Below the pieces are notes generated by a model. It was not told the origin of the DNA and did not search any database. It worked only from the letters and a program-made list of their open reading frames with translations. 64,000 bases of DNA from Chloroflexota bacterium (lineage in GTDB: Bacteria > Chloroflexota > Anaerolineae > Aggregatilineales > Ch27), in assembly GCA_019873685.1 (NCBI GenBank), contig JAIOAT010000006.1:1-64000 (forward strand), read 5' to 3'. The translations under genes were made by a program, and so were the position numbers. Each line of letters begins with the position of its first letter. The stretch's first letter is position 1. Below are positions 34,736 through 42,671 of the stretch, one piece after another.

Positions 34736-34778
34736 TTTTCCCGGCCTCCTGGCCTCCTGATCTCCCGGTCTCTCTCTG
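34736..34778 (+). repeat. CT-rich arm of the dispersed intergenic repeat
   Basis: Alternating CCCGGCCTCCTGG and TCTCCCGGTCTCTC units after the corA stop and before a promoter. They match the right arms at 31535 and 56327. May also act as a weak terminator by pairing with GGCCGGAGG at 34709-34717. Confidence 0.45.
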
Positions 34779-34779
34779 C

Positions 34780-34808
34780 TTGCTGGTCAGTTTCCGGACT
34801 GTTATAAT
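34780..34808 (+). promoter_or_regulatory. sigma70-type promoter for the cytochrome c gene
   Basis: TTGCTG (34780-34785), 17-base spacer, TATAAT (34803-34808), 46 bases before ATG 34855. Among the best -35/-10 pairs seen in the window. Confidence 0.65.
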
Positions 34809-34854
34809 CCAATTCGTTTGTTGCGCTTTTCACAGCCACCCGGAGCAAAAGACC

Positions 34855-35433
34855 ATGACCGGAACCTTACGCACGGCGGTGATCCTCGCCCTGGCGGCGC
34901 TGTTGCTGGCGGCCTGCGGCGCGCCCGCTTCGGTCAGGGAAGGCGAACACCCTGCCGAAAGCGAGTCCAATAGTACGGTTGCCGCCGCAGACGGGCACAT
35001 GCATGCAGCGACCCCAACCATCGACAGCGCCGGGCATGCCCACGCGGACGCCGGGGCTGCCGATAGTGCCGGGCACACGCACACCGAAGCTGCCGGTGGC
35101 GGCCAATCGCCCGTCCCGCTGGGCGATCCAGCGCGTGGGGCGGCGTTGTTCACCACCATGTTCAGCGAAGTTGGCTTTGCCTGCGCCACCTGCCACCGCG
35201 TTGATTCGGACGAGCAGCTGGTCGGCCCCGGTCTGCTCAACGTGGCCAGCCATGCCGCCGGGCACGTCCCCGGCCTGAGTGTGGAGGAATACCTGTACCA
35301 GTCGATCACCGATCCGGGCGCGTATGTGGTGCCGGGCTTCCCGGATAACCTGATGCCCCGTACGTACCGCGAGCTGTTCACCGACGAGCAGATCGGCGAC
35401 CTGATGGCTTACCTGCTGTCGCTGGGCGGCTAG
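34855..35433 (+). CDS. His-rich c-type cytochrome lipoprotein
   Basis: A 192-residue exported lipoprotein: hydrophobic signal then lipobox LLAAC with Cys21. Residues about 46-78 carry two copies of a DSAGH(A/T)H unit and further His, a likely metal-binding stretch. A monohaem cytochrome c domain follows: FACATCH with Cys110, Cys113 and His114 for haem attachment, and LMP (Met167) as probable axial ligand. The domain end DEQIGDLMAYLLSLGG is typical. It would pass electrons outside the membrane. ATG 34855 is supported by a promoter ending at 34808. No oxidase genes are adjacent. Confidence 0.88.
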   Translation: MTGTLRTAVILALAALLLAACGAPASVREGEHPAESESNSTVAAADGHMHAATPTIDSAGHAHADAGAADSAGHTHTEAAGGGQSPVPLGDPARGAALFTTMFSEVGFACATCHRVDSDEQLVGPGLLNVASHAAGHVPGLSVEEYLYQSITDPGAYVVPGFPDNLMPRTYRELFTDEQIGDLMAYLLSLGG

Positions 35434-35438
35434 GACGC

Positions 35439-35460
35439 CCCAACCCGCTACCGGGGTTGG
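35439..35460 (+). terminator. Possible terminator after the cytochrome gene
   Basis: CCAACCC (35440-35446) pairs with GGGTTGG (35454-35460) just after the stop. No T-run. Confidence 0.35.
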
Positions 35461-35484
35461 ATAGCCCTGCTGGCCCGGCTTCAC

Positions 35485-35490
35485 TATAAT
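35485..35490 (+). promoter_or_regulatory. -10 element TATAAT for the SH3/Ig-like gene
   Basis: TATAAT at 35485-35490, 42 bases before ATG 35532; no -35 at proper spacing. Confidence 0.4.
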
Positions 35491-35531
35491 GGGGCTACAG
35501 GCATGGAGAGCAGCAGGAGAGGACAGAGGCC

Positions 35532-36911
35532 ATGCACACGGCGGTGAGGTTGCGCGGCGGAAGGATCGGGAGCGGGTCGGGGCGGCTGGCGCTGTTGATC
35601 GCCCTGCTGGCCGGGCTGGCGCTGGCGTTCGGCGGCGCGGCAGGGATTGCCGCTCAGGAGGAGGCTACGCCGGTGGTGCTGGTCACGACGGCCAACCTGC
35701 ATCTGCGTGCTGCGCCAAGCACGGCCTCGGCCATTTATTACACCGCTCCACAGGGCACGACCGTGACCGCCACAGCCATCAGCCCCAACTTCAACTGGCT
35801 GCGTGTGACCTATAACGGCCAGGGCGGCTGGATGGCCCGCCAGTACCTGGAGCTGCAATCCGGCGACGTGGCAACGCTGCCTGTTTCCAGCGATCACGTG
35901 CCCCCGGCGGTGATCTCCCCTTCGCCGATACTGGGTCTGGGCGATGTCATCGTCGAGGCGCTGGTCGATGTCCACCTGCGAACCGATCCTGAGGTGGTGG
36001 AGGACGACCCGAACACCACATTTGAAGAGACCAATATCATCACGGTCATCCCCGCCGGGCGTACCGTTTCGGCGCGTTCGATCAGCGCGGATGGGCTGTG
36101 GGTGTTCGTGGAATACGGCTCTTACCGCGGCTGGGTGCGCGGGCGCTACCTGAACGCCGTTGGTGGGCGGGTGCCGCCGCCGTTCATCGCCTCTGTGCCA
36201 ATCGATGAGGGCGGGATCGGCTTCGTCGCCGATTCGACAGCGATCCTGCCGGGTCAGTGCACCACCCTGCGCTGGGCAGTGCAGGGCGATGGCTCGGTCT
36301 ACTACAAAGCGCGGGCGGTGGCCAGCCAGGGCGCGCGTCAGGAATGCCCCACGCAGACTACCCGTTACAGTCTGACGGTCGTCCGGCCCGGCTACCGGAT
36401 CGAGCAGCGCTTTGTGACGGTAGCTATCATCCAGGCCCGCGCTGAATTCCGGGCCACAGCCCAGATGATCCAACTGGGCCAGTGTGTCACCCTGAGCTGG
36501 GAGACCCAGGCCATCGACCGGGTGTACTACAACGGTGAACCGGCGCCGGTGGCCCTCAACGGCTCCCGCGAGGAATGCCCGCGCCAGACGACCACCTACC
36601 GCCTGCGGGCCGTCACCCTGACCGGGCAGACCATCGACCGCGAACTGACCATCACGGTCTATTCCGGTCCACAACCCGGCCAGCAGGTGATTGTCGCCTT
36701 CTACGCTAACCCGGCCCTGATCTCCGCCGGCCAGTGCGTTGACCTGATCTGGAACACGTCCGGCGCGGTGCAGATTTACTACCAGGGGCAGCCGGTTGGA
36801 CCGAACGGCACGCGCCAGGAATGCCCCCTGGCCACCACAACCTACATCCTGCGCGTCTATACCATCGACAATCGGACGCTGGAATACCAGGCGATGGTGA
36901 CCGTGCAGTAG
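35532..36911 (+). CDS. Exported protein with two SH3 domains and three Cys-bridged Ig-like repeats
   Basis: A 459-residue secreted protein. A long signal region (about 1-42) is followed by an SH3_3-type domain (TTANLHLRAAPSTASA, about 50-112). A second one includes VDVHLRTDPEV and WVFVEYGSYRGWVRGRYL (about 140-208). Then come three repeats of about 75 residues, each with GQC near the start and ECP about 35 residues later, followed by TT-(R/T)-Y. They probably form beta-sandwiches with one disulfide each. SH3 repeats commonly bind peptidoglycan or glycans, so a surface-binding role is likely. The start has GGAGAGGACAGAGG upstream. Confidence 0.8.
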   Translation: MHTAVRLRGGRIGSGSGRLALLIALLAGLALAFGGAAGIAAQEEATPVVLVTTANLHLRAAPSTASAIYYTAPQGTTVTATAISPNFNWLRVTYNGQGGWMARQYLELQSGDVATLPVSSDHVPPAVISPSPILGLGDVIVEALVDVHLRTDPEVVEDDPNTTFEETNIITVIPAGRTVSARSISADGLWVFVEYGSYRGWVRGRYLNAVGGRVPPPFIASVPIDEGGIGFVADSTAILPGQCTTLRWAVQGDGSVYYKARAVASQGARQECPTQTTRYSLTVVRPGYRIEQRFVTVAIIQARAEFRATAQMIQLGQCVTLSWETQAIDRVYYNGEPAPVALNGSREECPRQTTTYRLRAVTLTGQTIDRELTITVYSGPQPGQQVIVAFYANPALISAGQCVDLIWNTSGAVQIYYQGQPVGPNGTRQECPLATTTYILRVYTIDNRTLEYQAMVTVQ

Positions 36912-37004
36912 AGGCAAGCAATCAGCGGAGTCGGGAGGCCGGGGGTGAGGCAGGCCAGCATTGCCCGCGATCCGGCCTCCTGCGTTCTTGACCGCCAAAA
37001 GCGG

Positions 37005-37010
37005 TATAAT
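37005..37010 (+). promoter_or_regulatory. -10 element TATAAT, leaderless start
   Basis: TATAAT 37005-37010 ends seven bases before ATG 37018, so transcription should begin at or next to the start codon. No room exists for a ribosome-binding site. A long CT/GA repeat arm (about 36925-36960) lies upstream. Confidence 0.55.
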
Positions 37011-37017
37011 CCCTGCT

Positions 37018-37800
37018 ATGGACGACCGGCCAACACCTTCACCTACGCCTGCATCGCCGCCCGTGCCGCTGGATGAGTACGGCCGGAAATACTTCCAGAG
37101 CTACAACTACGCCGACCGCCCGCTGGGTCGCTTCAGCATGTACTGGTTCGCCCGGCGCTACTACGCCGCGCTGGTGCGCCGCTACGCGCCGCCCGGCGGG
37201 CCGGAACGCGCCCTGCTGGAGCTGGGCAGCGGGCTGGGCCATCTGCTCGGCTTGCTGCAGGATGACTTCGCCTGCACCGGCATCGACCTGGACGCCTGGA
37301 CGGTCGCCCAGACGCAGCGCAACGCGCCGCGCGCCCGCGCTCTGGTGCAGAGCGCCGATGATCTGAGTAGCTTCCCTGACGGCGCATTCCATGTCGTGGT
37401 GGCGCTGCATGTCGTCGAGCACCTGCCTGACCCGGCCCGTACCATCCGCGAGGTGTACCGCCTGCTGCAGCCGGGCGGGCTGTGGCTCTTTGCCACGCCC
37501 AACCCCGGCTACAGCCTGCGCCGCTTCAAAGACCCGGCGACGGACGCGATCGGCAAGGACCCGACGCACATCAACTGCCAGCCTCCAGCGCAGTGGCGGG
37601 CCTGGTGCCAGGCGGCAGGCTTCCGGATGCTGCGCCACTTTGGTGATGGTCTGTGGGATGTGCCCTATCTGCCGGTCATCCCCAGAGTCGTACAGTTCGG
37701 GTTGTTTGGCTTCCCGGCGTTTTTGCAGGTGATCACGCGGACGACGATCACACCGCTGAGCCTGGGCGTCAACCAGATCGGCATTGCCCGCCGGCCCTGA
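37018..37800 (+). CDS. Class I SAM-dependent methyltransferase (Methyltransf_11-like)
   Basis: A 260-residue methyltransferase. LLELGSGLGHLLGLL is motif I, GIDLDAWTV motif II, FHVVVALHVVEHLPDP motif IV, and LLQPGGLWLFATPNP motif V. The DPTHIN segment after it is common in glycan- or lipid-modifying methyltransferases. The N-terminus is Pro-rich. ATG 37018 sits seven bases after a TATAAT, which suggests a leaderless mRNA; the longer frame would begin inside that promoter. The substrate is unknown. Confidence 0.85.
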   Translation: MDDRPTPSPTPASPPVPLDEYGRKYFQSYNYADRPLGRFSMYWFARRYYAALVRRYAPPGGPERALLELGSGLGHLLGLLQDDFACTGIDLDAWTVAQTQRNAPRARALVQSADDLSSFPDGAFHVVVALHVVEHLPDPARTIREVYRLLQPGGLWLFATPNPGYSLRRFKDPATDAIGKDPTHINCQPPAQWRAWCQAAGFRMLRHFGDGLWDVPYLPVIPRVVQFGLFGFPAFLQVITRTTITPLSLGVNQIGIARRP

Positions 37801-37849
37801 GGCGGGCGCTTGGCAACGCGCTGTTGCCTGGAGATGGGATCAAATCAAC

Positions 37850-39124
37850 ATGAATCGTTTTGCCCTGTGGATCGTGCTGTGCTTCGCTCTTCTCTTCGTC
37901 CTGCCTGCCAGCCCGGCGTTGGCCCAGGGCGGAGAGGCCGTCACCTTCACCCCCTTCACCGATCACAACATGGGCTTCAGCGGCCTTGCCCCGGACGGCT
38001 GGACGCGCGTTGGCGCGGGAACCTACCGCCGCAACGCCCAAGACGCCGTGTTGCTCTTGCAGCAATTCCTACCAGGCTTGTCCCGCGACTTCGTAGCGAT
38101 AGTGCTTGCCCAGCAGGCCGGCGCCTCCGCTCTGCCGGAAGATTCCACTACCCTGGAAACCACCGCGCTGACCTGGGAACTGTACCGCCTGAATGTGGAG
38201 GCGTCGCAGGTGGGGCCGCTGGTCATGGACATGGCGCTGGCCAGCATCGACAACCCGCTGGGCACTTACGTGGTGGCGATGCTGACGCCGGAGGCCGAAC
38301 GCGACACTCTGTTTGAGGAGATCTTCGGCCCCGTCCTGGAGGCTTTTGATCCGTTCAGCCTGAACTGGGGTCGCGAAGATGGCCCCGCGCCGCTGGAGGC
38401 AGGCTTCCAGCCAGCCCAGCTGCGGCCAGAAGTGCTGGGCGTCCGCCCGCATGACCCGACCGCTTATACGCAGGGTCTGCTGCTGCACAACGGCTCCCTC
38501 TACGAGAGCGCCGGGCTGTACGGCGAATCCACCCTGCGCGAGGTCAACCCGGAGACCGGCGAGGTTATCCGCAGTGTCCCGGTCGATGAGGCGTACTTTG
38601 CCGAAGGGCTGGCGCTCGTCGATGACCGCCTGATCCAGTTGACCTGGAAGGAAGGCACCGCCTTCGTTTATGACCTGAACACCTTCGAGCAGGTGGGTAG
38701 CTACACCTACGAGGGCGAAGGCTGGGGCCTCTGCTATGACGGCCAGTACCTCTACATGAGCGATGGCAGCGCCTTCATCACCCTGCGCGATCCGCAGACC
38801 TTCGAGGTGATCGACCGCGGTCTGGTGACCTACCAGGGCCAGTCAGTCAATGGCCTGAACGAACTGGAGTGCATCGGCGATTACCTGTACGCCAACATTT
38901 ACCCGCTCGATTACATCGTCCAGATCGACAAGACCAACGGCAATGTGGTCGCCCTGATCAATGCCGCCGACCTGCTGGATGCCGAACAGCAGGCGGCGCT
39001 GCAATCCGGCGAGGTGCTCAACGGCATCGTCTACCTGCCGGAAAGCGAGACCTTCCTGCTGACCGGCAAGCACTGGCCGAGCATGTTCGAGGTGCGTTTC
39101 GTCGAGGGGGAGCCGGCGGAATAG
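37850..39124 (+). CDS. Secreted glutaminyl-peptide cyclotransferase (plant/papaya type) with extra N-terminal domain
   Basis: A signal peptide (about 1-26, ending PALAQ) leads to a domain of about 160 residues without recognised family. From about 200 there is the beta-propeller of Glu_cyclase_2: RPHDPTAYTQGLLL, YESAGLYGESTLREV, FAEGLALVDDRLIQLTWKE, EGWGLCYDG and VNGLNELE. These enzymes convert N-terminal Gln to pyroglutamate, stabilising exported peptides. The 424-residue length exceeds the usual 250-280 because of the N-terminal domain. ATG 37850 is chosen since a signal peptide starts there. The next gene begins four bases after its stop. Confidence 0.85.
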   Translation: MNRFALWIVLCFALLFVLPASPALAQGGEAVTFTPFTDHNMGFSGLAPDGWTRVGAGTYRRNAQDAVLLLQQFLPGLSRDFVAIVLAQQAGASALPEDSTTLETTALTWELYRLNVEASQVGPLVMDMALASIDNPLGTYVVAMLTPEAERDTLFEEIFGPVLEAFDPFSLNWGREDGPAPLEAGFQPAQLRPEVLGVRPHDPTAYTQGLLLHNGSLYESAGLYGESTLREVNPETGEVIRSVPVDEAYFAEGLALVDDRLIQLTWKEGTAFVYDLNTFEQVGSYTYEGEGWGLCYDGQYLYMSDGSAFITLRDPQTFEVIDRGLVTYQGQSVNGLNELECIGDYLYANIYPLDYIVQIDKTNGNVVALINAADLLDAEQQAALQSGEVLNGIVYLPESETFLLTGKHWPSMFEVRFVEGEPAE

Positions 39125-39128
39125 CGCC

Positions 39129-39992
39129 ATGCTGCGATTCCCGGGGAAGGCAGCGATCCTGATCGCGGGCGCGGGCCTCTGGCGGGCCAGCACCATCCTG
39201 CTGCGCCGCCGCGTCCCCGATCGGCCTGATCCTCCTTCCGCCTATGGACTGGCCTGTGAGCCGGTCGAGTTCGCCGCGCAGGATGGCACGCTCCTGCGCG
39301 GCTGGTGGATCCAGCCACCACAGCCAGCCGACGGCACGATCGTGATTGTCCACGGTCACAACGGCAGCATGGACGGGGACACAGCCACAGCCGCCCGGCT
39401 GGCAAAGGCCGGCTGGCGCATCCTGATGTTTGACCTGCGGGCGCATGGCCGCAGCGGCGGGCATGCTGTGACCTTCGGGGCGCGGGAATACCTGGATGTG
39501 CTGGCCGCCCTGGACTGGTTGCAGGGGACGCACGGGATCACCGCCGTCGGCCTGCTTGGTTTCAGCATGGGGGCGGGCGTGGCGCTGATCGCGGCGGCGC
39601 TGGATGGGCGCGTCCGGGCGGTGGTGGCCGATGGCGCGATCGGGCGCATCGCTGACGCCATCGTCGGCCTAGGACGGACAAAGGGCATCCCCCCGGCGCT
39701 GATGATCCTGCCGGCGCGGGCGATCCTGCTGGCAGCGTCAGTGCGGGCCGGGGTGTGGATTCCGTGGGCCGACCCGTTGCGCTGGGCCGGGCGCGTCCCG
39801 TGCCCTGTGCTGTTCATCCACGGGGTGGAAGATCCTTTCAATACCGTTGCCGGGGCGCGCCGCCTGGCGGCGCTGGCTCCGCGCGGGCAATTATGGCTGG
39901 TGGCCGGGGCGGGCCACCGCGACGCCTGCCGCCGCAATCCGGAGACCTATGACACCCGCGTGCTGGCCTTCTTTGCCGAATGCCTGTCCTGA
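39129..39992 (+). CDS. Alpha/beta hydrolase
   Basis: A 287-residue serine hydrolase. VIVHGHNGS is the oxyanion strand, GFSMGAG the nucleophile elbow, VLFIHGVEDPF carries the probable Asp, and AGHRDA the His. A hydrophobic N-terminus (about 5-20) may anchor it in the membrane. This is the BAAT/YqkD-like type seen in many bacteria. It starts four bases after the cyclotransferase stop and is likely co-transcribed with it. The substrate is unknown. Confidence 0.85.
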   Translation: MLRFPGKAAILIAGAGLWRASTILLRRRVPDRPDPPSAYGLACEPVEFAAQDGTLLRGWWIQPPQPADGTIVIVHGHNGSMDGDTATAARLAKAGWRILMFDLRAHGRSGGHAVTFGAREYLDVLAALDWLQGTHGITAVGLLGFSMGAGVALIAAALDGRVRAVVADGAIGRIADAIVGLGRTKGIPPALMILPARAILLAASVRAGVWIPWADPLRWAGRVPCPVLFIHGVEDPFNTVAGARRLAALAPRGQLWLVAGAGHRDACRRNPETYDTRVLAFFAECLS

Positions 39993-40008
39993 CGGCGGCT
40001 CAGGGGGG

Positions 40009-40036
40009 CGCGATCAGGATGTGCAAGCTGATCGCG
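40009..40036 (+). terminator. Hairpin, possible terminator after the hydrolase
   Basis: CGCGATCAG (40009-40017) pairs perfectly with CTGATCGCG (40028-40036), 17 bases after the stop. No T-run follows. Confidence 0.4.
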
Positions 40037-40056
40037 TCAGATTGGAACAGATGTGC

Positions 40057-40110
40057 TATAATATCGGTGCAGTGTTGTGTGGAAGGCATTACCCCGCCGG
40101 GGTGTATACT
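40057..40110 (+). promoter_or_regulatory. Two -10 elements upstream of ssb
   Basis: An extended -10 (TGC-TATAAT, hexamer 40057-40062) and a second hexamer TATACT (40105-40110), 87 and 39 bases before ATG 40149. The -35 regions are weak. Confidence 0.45.
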
Positions 40111-40148
40111 AAGGGCTGTAGCCCGGCGCGTGTGAGAAGGAGAAGCGT

Positions 40149-40559
40149 ATGTACCAGTATACGGTGATTGTGGGCAATGTGGGCCGCGACCCTGAGTTGC
40201 GCTATACGCCCGGCGGGCAGGCGGTATGCGACTTTTCGGTGGCCGTCAGCCGCCGCTGGACCGACCGCACCAGCAACGAGCAGCGTGAGAAAACGACCTG
40301 GTTCCGCGTGACCTGCTGGAACAAACTGGCCGAGACGGTCAACCAGTATGTGAGCAAAGGCCGCCAGGTGCTGGTCACCGGCGAGGTCGACGCTTCCGCC
40401 TGGATCGACAGCGAAGGCAACGCCAGGGCCACGCTGGAACTGACGGCCCGCGATGTCAAATTCCTGGGCCGCCGCGAAGAAGGCGGAACCGCTTATACCC
40501 CCAGCGAAGGCGAATACAACACCTCTGCCCCGGAAGACCTGCAGGATATTCCGTTCTAG
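40149..40559 (+). CDS. ssb: Single-stranded DNA-binding protein
   Basis: OB-fold ssDNA-binding protein for replication, recombination and repair. YTVIVGNVGRDPELRYTP opens the fold; FSVAVSR, WFRVTCWNKLAE and VLVTGEVD follow in standard order. The C-terminal tail ends DIPF, the partner-docking acidic tip. At 136 residues the linker is short but normal. GAGAAGGAGAAG lies upstream of ATG 40149. Unusually it is not beside rpsF/rpsR. It heads an operon with DUF3467 and a translin-like gene (gaps of nine bases and an eight-base overlap). Confidence 0.95.
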   Translation: MYQYTVIVGNVGRDPELRYTPGGQAVCDFSVAVSRRWTDRTSNEQREKTTWFRVTCWNKLAETVNQYVSKGRQVLVTGEVDASAWIDSEGNARATLELTARDVKFLGRREEGGTAYTPSEGEYNTSAPEDLQDIPF

Positions 40560-40568
40560 GATGGCCCA

Positions 40569-40955
40569 ATGACCGACCGTATCCCGCGTGATGGCCCGGC
40601 CAATGAATCTGCTCAGCCGCTGCGCCGCGCCCAGATCAAAGTTGAAGTGCCTGCTGACCTGCCGGGCCAGTACATGAACCTGGCGATGATCACCCATTCG
40701 CTCTCCGAGGTCATCCTGGACTTTGCCCAGGTGCTGCCCGGCGTGTTCAAGACCCGCGTCCAGACGCGCCTGATCCTCAGCCCGACCAACGCCAAGCTGC
40801 TGCACAAGGCGCTCGGCGAGAGCCTGGCCAAGTACGAGGCCGCTTACGGTGAGATCAAAACCCCGCCGTCGCTGGCTGATCAGCTGTTCAGCGTCACCCG
40901 CCCGATCGGCGGGACAACGCCCGAAGAATCGAGCGGGGATAGCGGCCATGAATAA
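40569..40955 (+). CDS. DUF3467 protein
   Basis: A 128-residue protein. The core (KVEVPADLPGQYMNLAMITH, then EVILDFAQVLPG and ILSPTNAKLLHKAL) is DUF3467, a small bacterial and archaeal family of unknown function with an alpha/beta fold. Both ends are polar and probably disordered. It starts nine bases after ssb, and its stop overlaps the start of the translin-like gene by eight bases. A role in nucleic-acid handling is inferred only from these neighbours. Confidence 0.82.
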   Translation: MTDRIPRDGPANESAQPLRRAQIKVEVPADLPGQYMNLAMITHSLSEVILDFAQVLPGVFKTRVQTRLILSPTNAKLLHKALGESLAKYEAAYGEIKTPPSLADQLFSVTRPIGGTTPEESSGDSGHE

Positions 40956-41589
40956 TCTGGACGCCATTGCTGCTGCCATTCACGCTGAATTCGAGGCTAT
41001 GAACGCCCGCCGCGACGCCGTGCTCAACCACACCCGTGAACTGATCCGCCTGTGCGCGGAGATGATCCGCACCGTGCTGCGCCGCCAGTGGGACGCCGTC
41101 GATGAGCAGGCGCAGGCGCTTCAGGCCGCCGCCGACGAATTGCGGGCTTTTGTGGCCGAGTACCCCGTGCTGGAGCATACCGGCTACACCCAGGATGCCT
41201 TCAAGGAATACGTCGAGGCCATGATCACCCGTGCGCTGGTGCGCGGCGACGCCGACCTGCCCACGCCGGAAGCGCTGGGTGTGCTGACCAGCACTTACCT
41301 CAACGGGCTGGCCGAGGCCGCCTCCGAACTGCGGCGGCATGTCCTCAATCTGCTGCGCGACGGCGAGATGGACGAGGCGCGGCGCTTGCTGGATGTGATG
41401 GATACCATCTACGACGTGCTGTTCAGCTTCGGTTATCCGGACGCGATCACCGGTGGCCTGCGCCACCGCGTCGATCAGCTCCGGGCCGTGCTGGAACGCA
41501 CGCGGGGAGACGTGACCGCCAGCCTGCGCCAGGAACTGCTGCTCAGCGCCATGCGCCAGCTGGAAGACCGCCTGGGTGTACAGGGCTAG
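40948..41589 (+). CDS. Translin-family (archaeal/bacterial type) protein
   Basis: A 213-residue all-helical protein. The N-terminal helix FEAMNARRDAVLNHTRELIR and the C-terminal MDTIYDVLFSFGYPDAITGGLRH with ERTRGDVTASL match the translin/TRAX fold, in which barrel-shaped oligomers bind or cleave single-stranded RNA or DNA. TRAX-like catalytic acids cannot be assigned with confidence. ATG 40948 is coupled to the DUF3467 stop (overlap ATGAATAA). The operon ssb-DUF3467-translin brings single-strand-binding functions together. Confidence 0.8.
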   Translation: MNNLDAIAAAIHAEFEAMNARRDAVLNHTRELIRLCAEMIRTVLRRQWDAVDEQAQALQAAADELRAFVAEYPVLEHTGYTQDAFKEYVEAMITRALVRGDADLPTPEALGVLTSTYLNGLAEAASELRRHVLNLLRDGEMDEARRLLDVMDTIYDVLFSFGYPDAITGGLRHRVDQLRAVLERTRGDVTASLRQELLLSAMRQLEDRLGVQG

Positions 41590-41698
41590 GCCGGTACCGG
41601 GGAACTATTGCCCCCGCACCGGCTGATAAGCAGATACTGATAACGGCAGGCCGAATCGCCAGCCTGCCGCTAATGGGTTATCATGGGGCAAGCGCTCC

Positions 41699-42409
41699 AT
41701 GCCGCAGCCTGTGCGCCTTTCAGGCGCGGGGCATCAGCAGGGCAAAGTACCTGTGAGCGAACCATCACCCCGCCACGAACCCTATTTCACTATCCGCCAG
41801 GATGCTCGACGTGCCCGGCGGGTAACCCTGAGCGAGTTTCCCTTCACCATTGGCCGCGCCCGCGACTGTGACCTGGTGCTGGATGAAAGCGGCGTTTCCC
41901 GGTTGCACGCCCGGCTGGATTTCACCCACGATCAGGTGACCATCACCGATCTGGGCAGCACTAATGGCACCTATGTCAACCGCCAGCGCATCGAACCGCA
42001 CAAGCCGCGCCGCCTGCGCTCCGGCGATGTGATCAATCTGGGGGGCGAGTGCCAGATCGAATTTGACGATCCCGCCTCCACAGCGACGATCCCGCTGGTG
42101 GATGCGCCGATCCCGGGGCTGGTACTGGATGACGCGCTGGCGGCGGTCAGCATCGACGGGCGGCGGCTGGAGCCGCCGCTCAGTCCGGGGCAGTTTGCGT
42201 TGCTGCGCCTGCTGGTCGAGCGGGCAGGCGCGGTGGTCACCCGGGAGGAAATCCGCCAGGAAGTCTGGGGCGGCGAAGGGCCGATCAGCGATCAGACGCT
42301 CGACGCGCTGGTCAGCCGCCTGCGCAAGCGCCTGGCTGAAGCCGACCCGACGCACGAGTACATCGTCACCCGGCGCGGCTTTGGCCTGATCTTCCGCAAC
42401 AAAATCTAG
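41699..42409 (+). CDS. FHA domain fused to OmpR-type winged helix (transcription regulator)
   Basis: N-terminal FHA domain (about 35-115): FTIGRARDCDLVL, SRLHARL and LGSTNGTYVN carry the Gly-Arg, Ser/His and Asn residues that bind phosphothreonine. The C-terminal winged helix of the OmpR/Trans_reg_C class is at about 145-235 (LSPGQFALLRLLVE, VTREEIRQEVW, RRGFGLIF). There is no receiver domain, so the input is a phosphothreonine partner rather than a histidine kinase. Two Ser/Thr-kinase-like genes lie 5-10 kb downstream. GTG 41753 is an alternative start; a TATCAT at 41679-41684 just precedes ATG 41699. Confidence 0.87.
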   Translation: MPQPVRLSGAGHQQGKVPVSEPSPRHEPYFTIRQDARRARRVTLSEFPFTIGRARDCDLVLDESGVSRLHARLDFTHDQVTITDLGSTNGTYVNRQRIEPHKPRRLRSGDVINLGGECQIEFDDPASTATIPLVDAPIPGLVLDDALAAVSIDGRRLEPPLSPGQFALLRLLVERAGAVVTREEIRQEVWGGEGPISDQTLDALVSRLRKRLAEADPTHEYIVTRRGFGLIFRNKI

Positions 42410-42671
42410 CCCGATCCTCCCGGCGGTAGCGCTGCTGCCGCGCAGCGGCGCTGCTACGACGAAAAAAGAAAAGTCTTCTTGAAAATAGTGTTTGTTTTTG
42501 GGCTGCAATAACTATTCCGCTGCAATGCAAGCCTGGCGTCAGCCAAGCGCAAGGATGCCGCATGGCAGCCGTCAAGCACACCCCTGTCACTGACTGTATC
42601 GTTAGATTGTGGCGCGGGATTGGTGGCCCCCCACAATCCCGGTAAGACCACACCCCCAAATTCCCCGAATG
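42410..42671 (+). other. Gene-free stretch, candidate 3' region or small RNA
   Basis: Between the FHA gene and a strong terminator. A hairpin near 42425-42457, an A/T-rich stretch 42460-42520, and a hairpin pairing GGGATT with AATCCC and GTGG with CCAC (about 42617-42640) precede the terminator. No coding frame or known RNA family was recognised. Confidence 0.4.
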
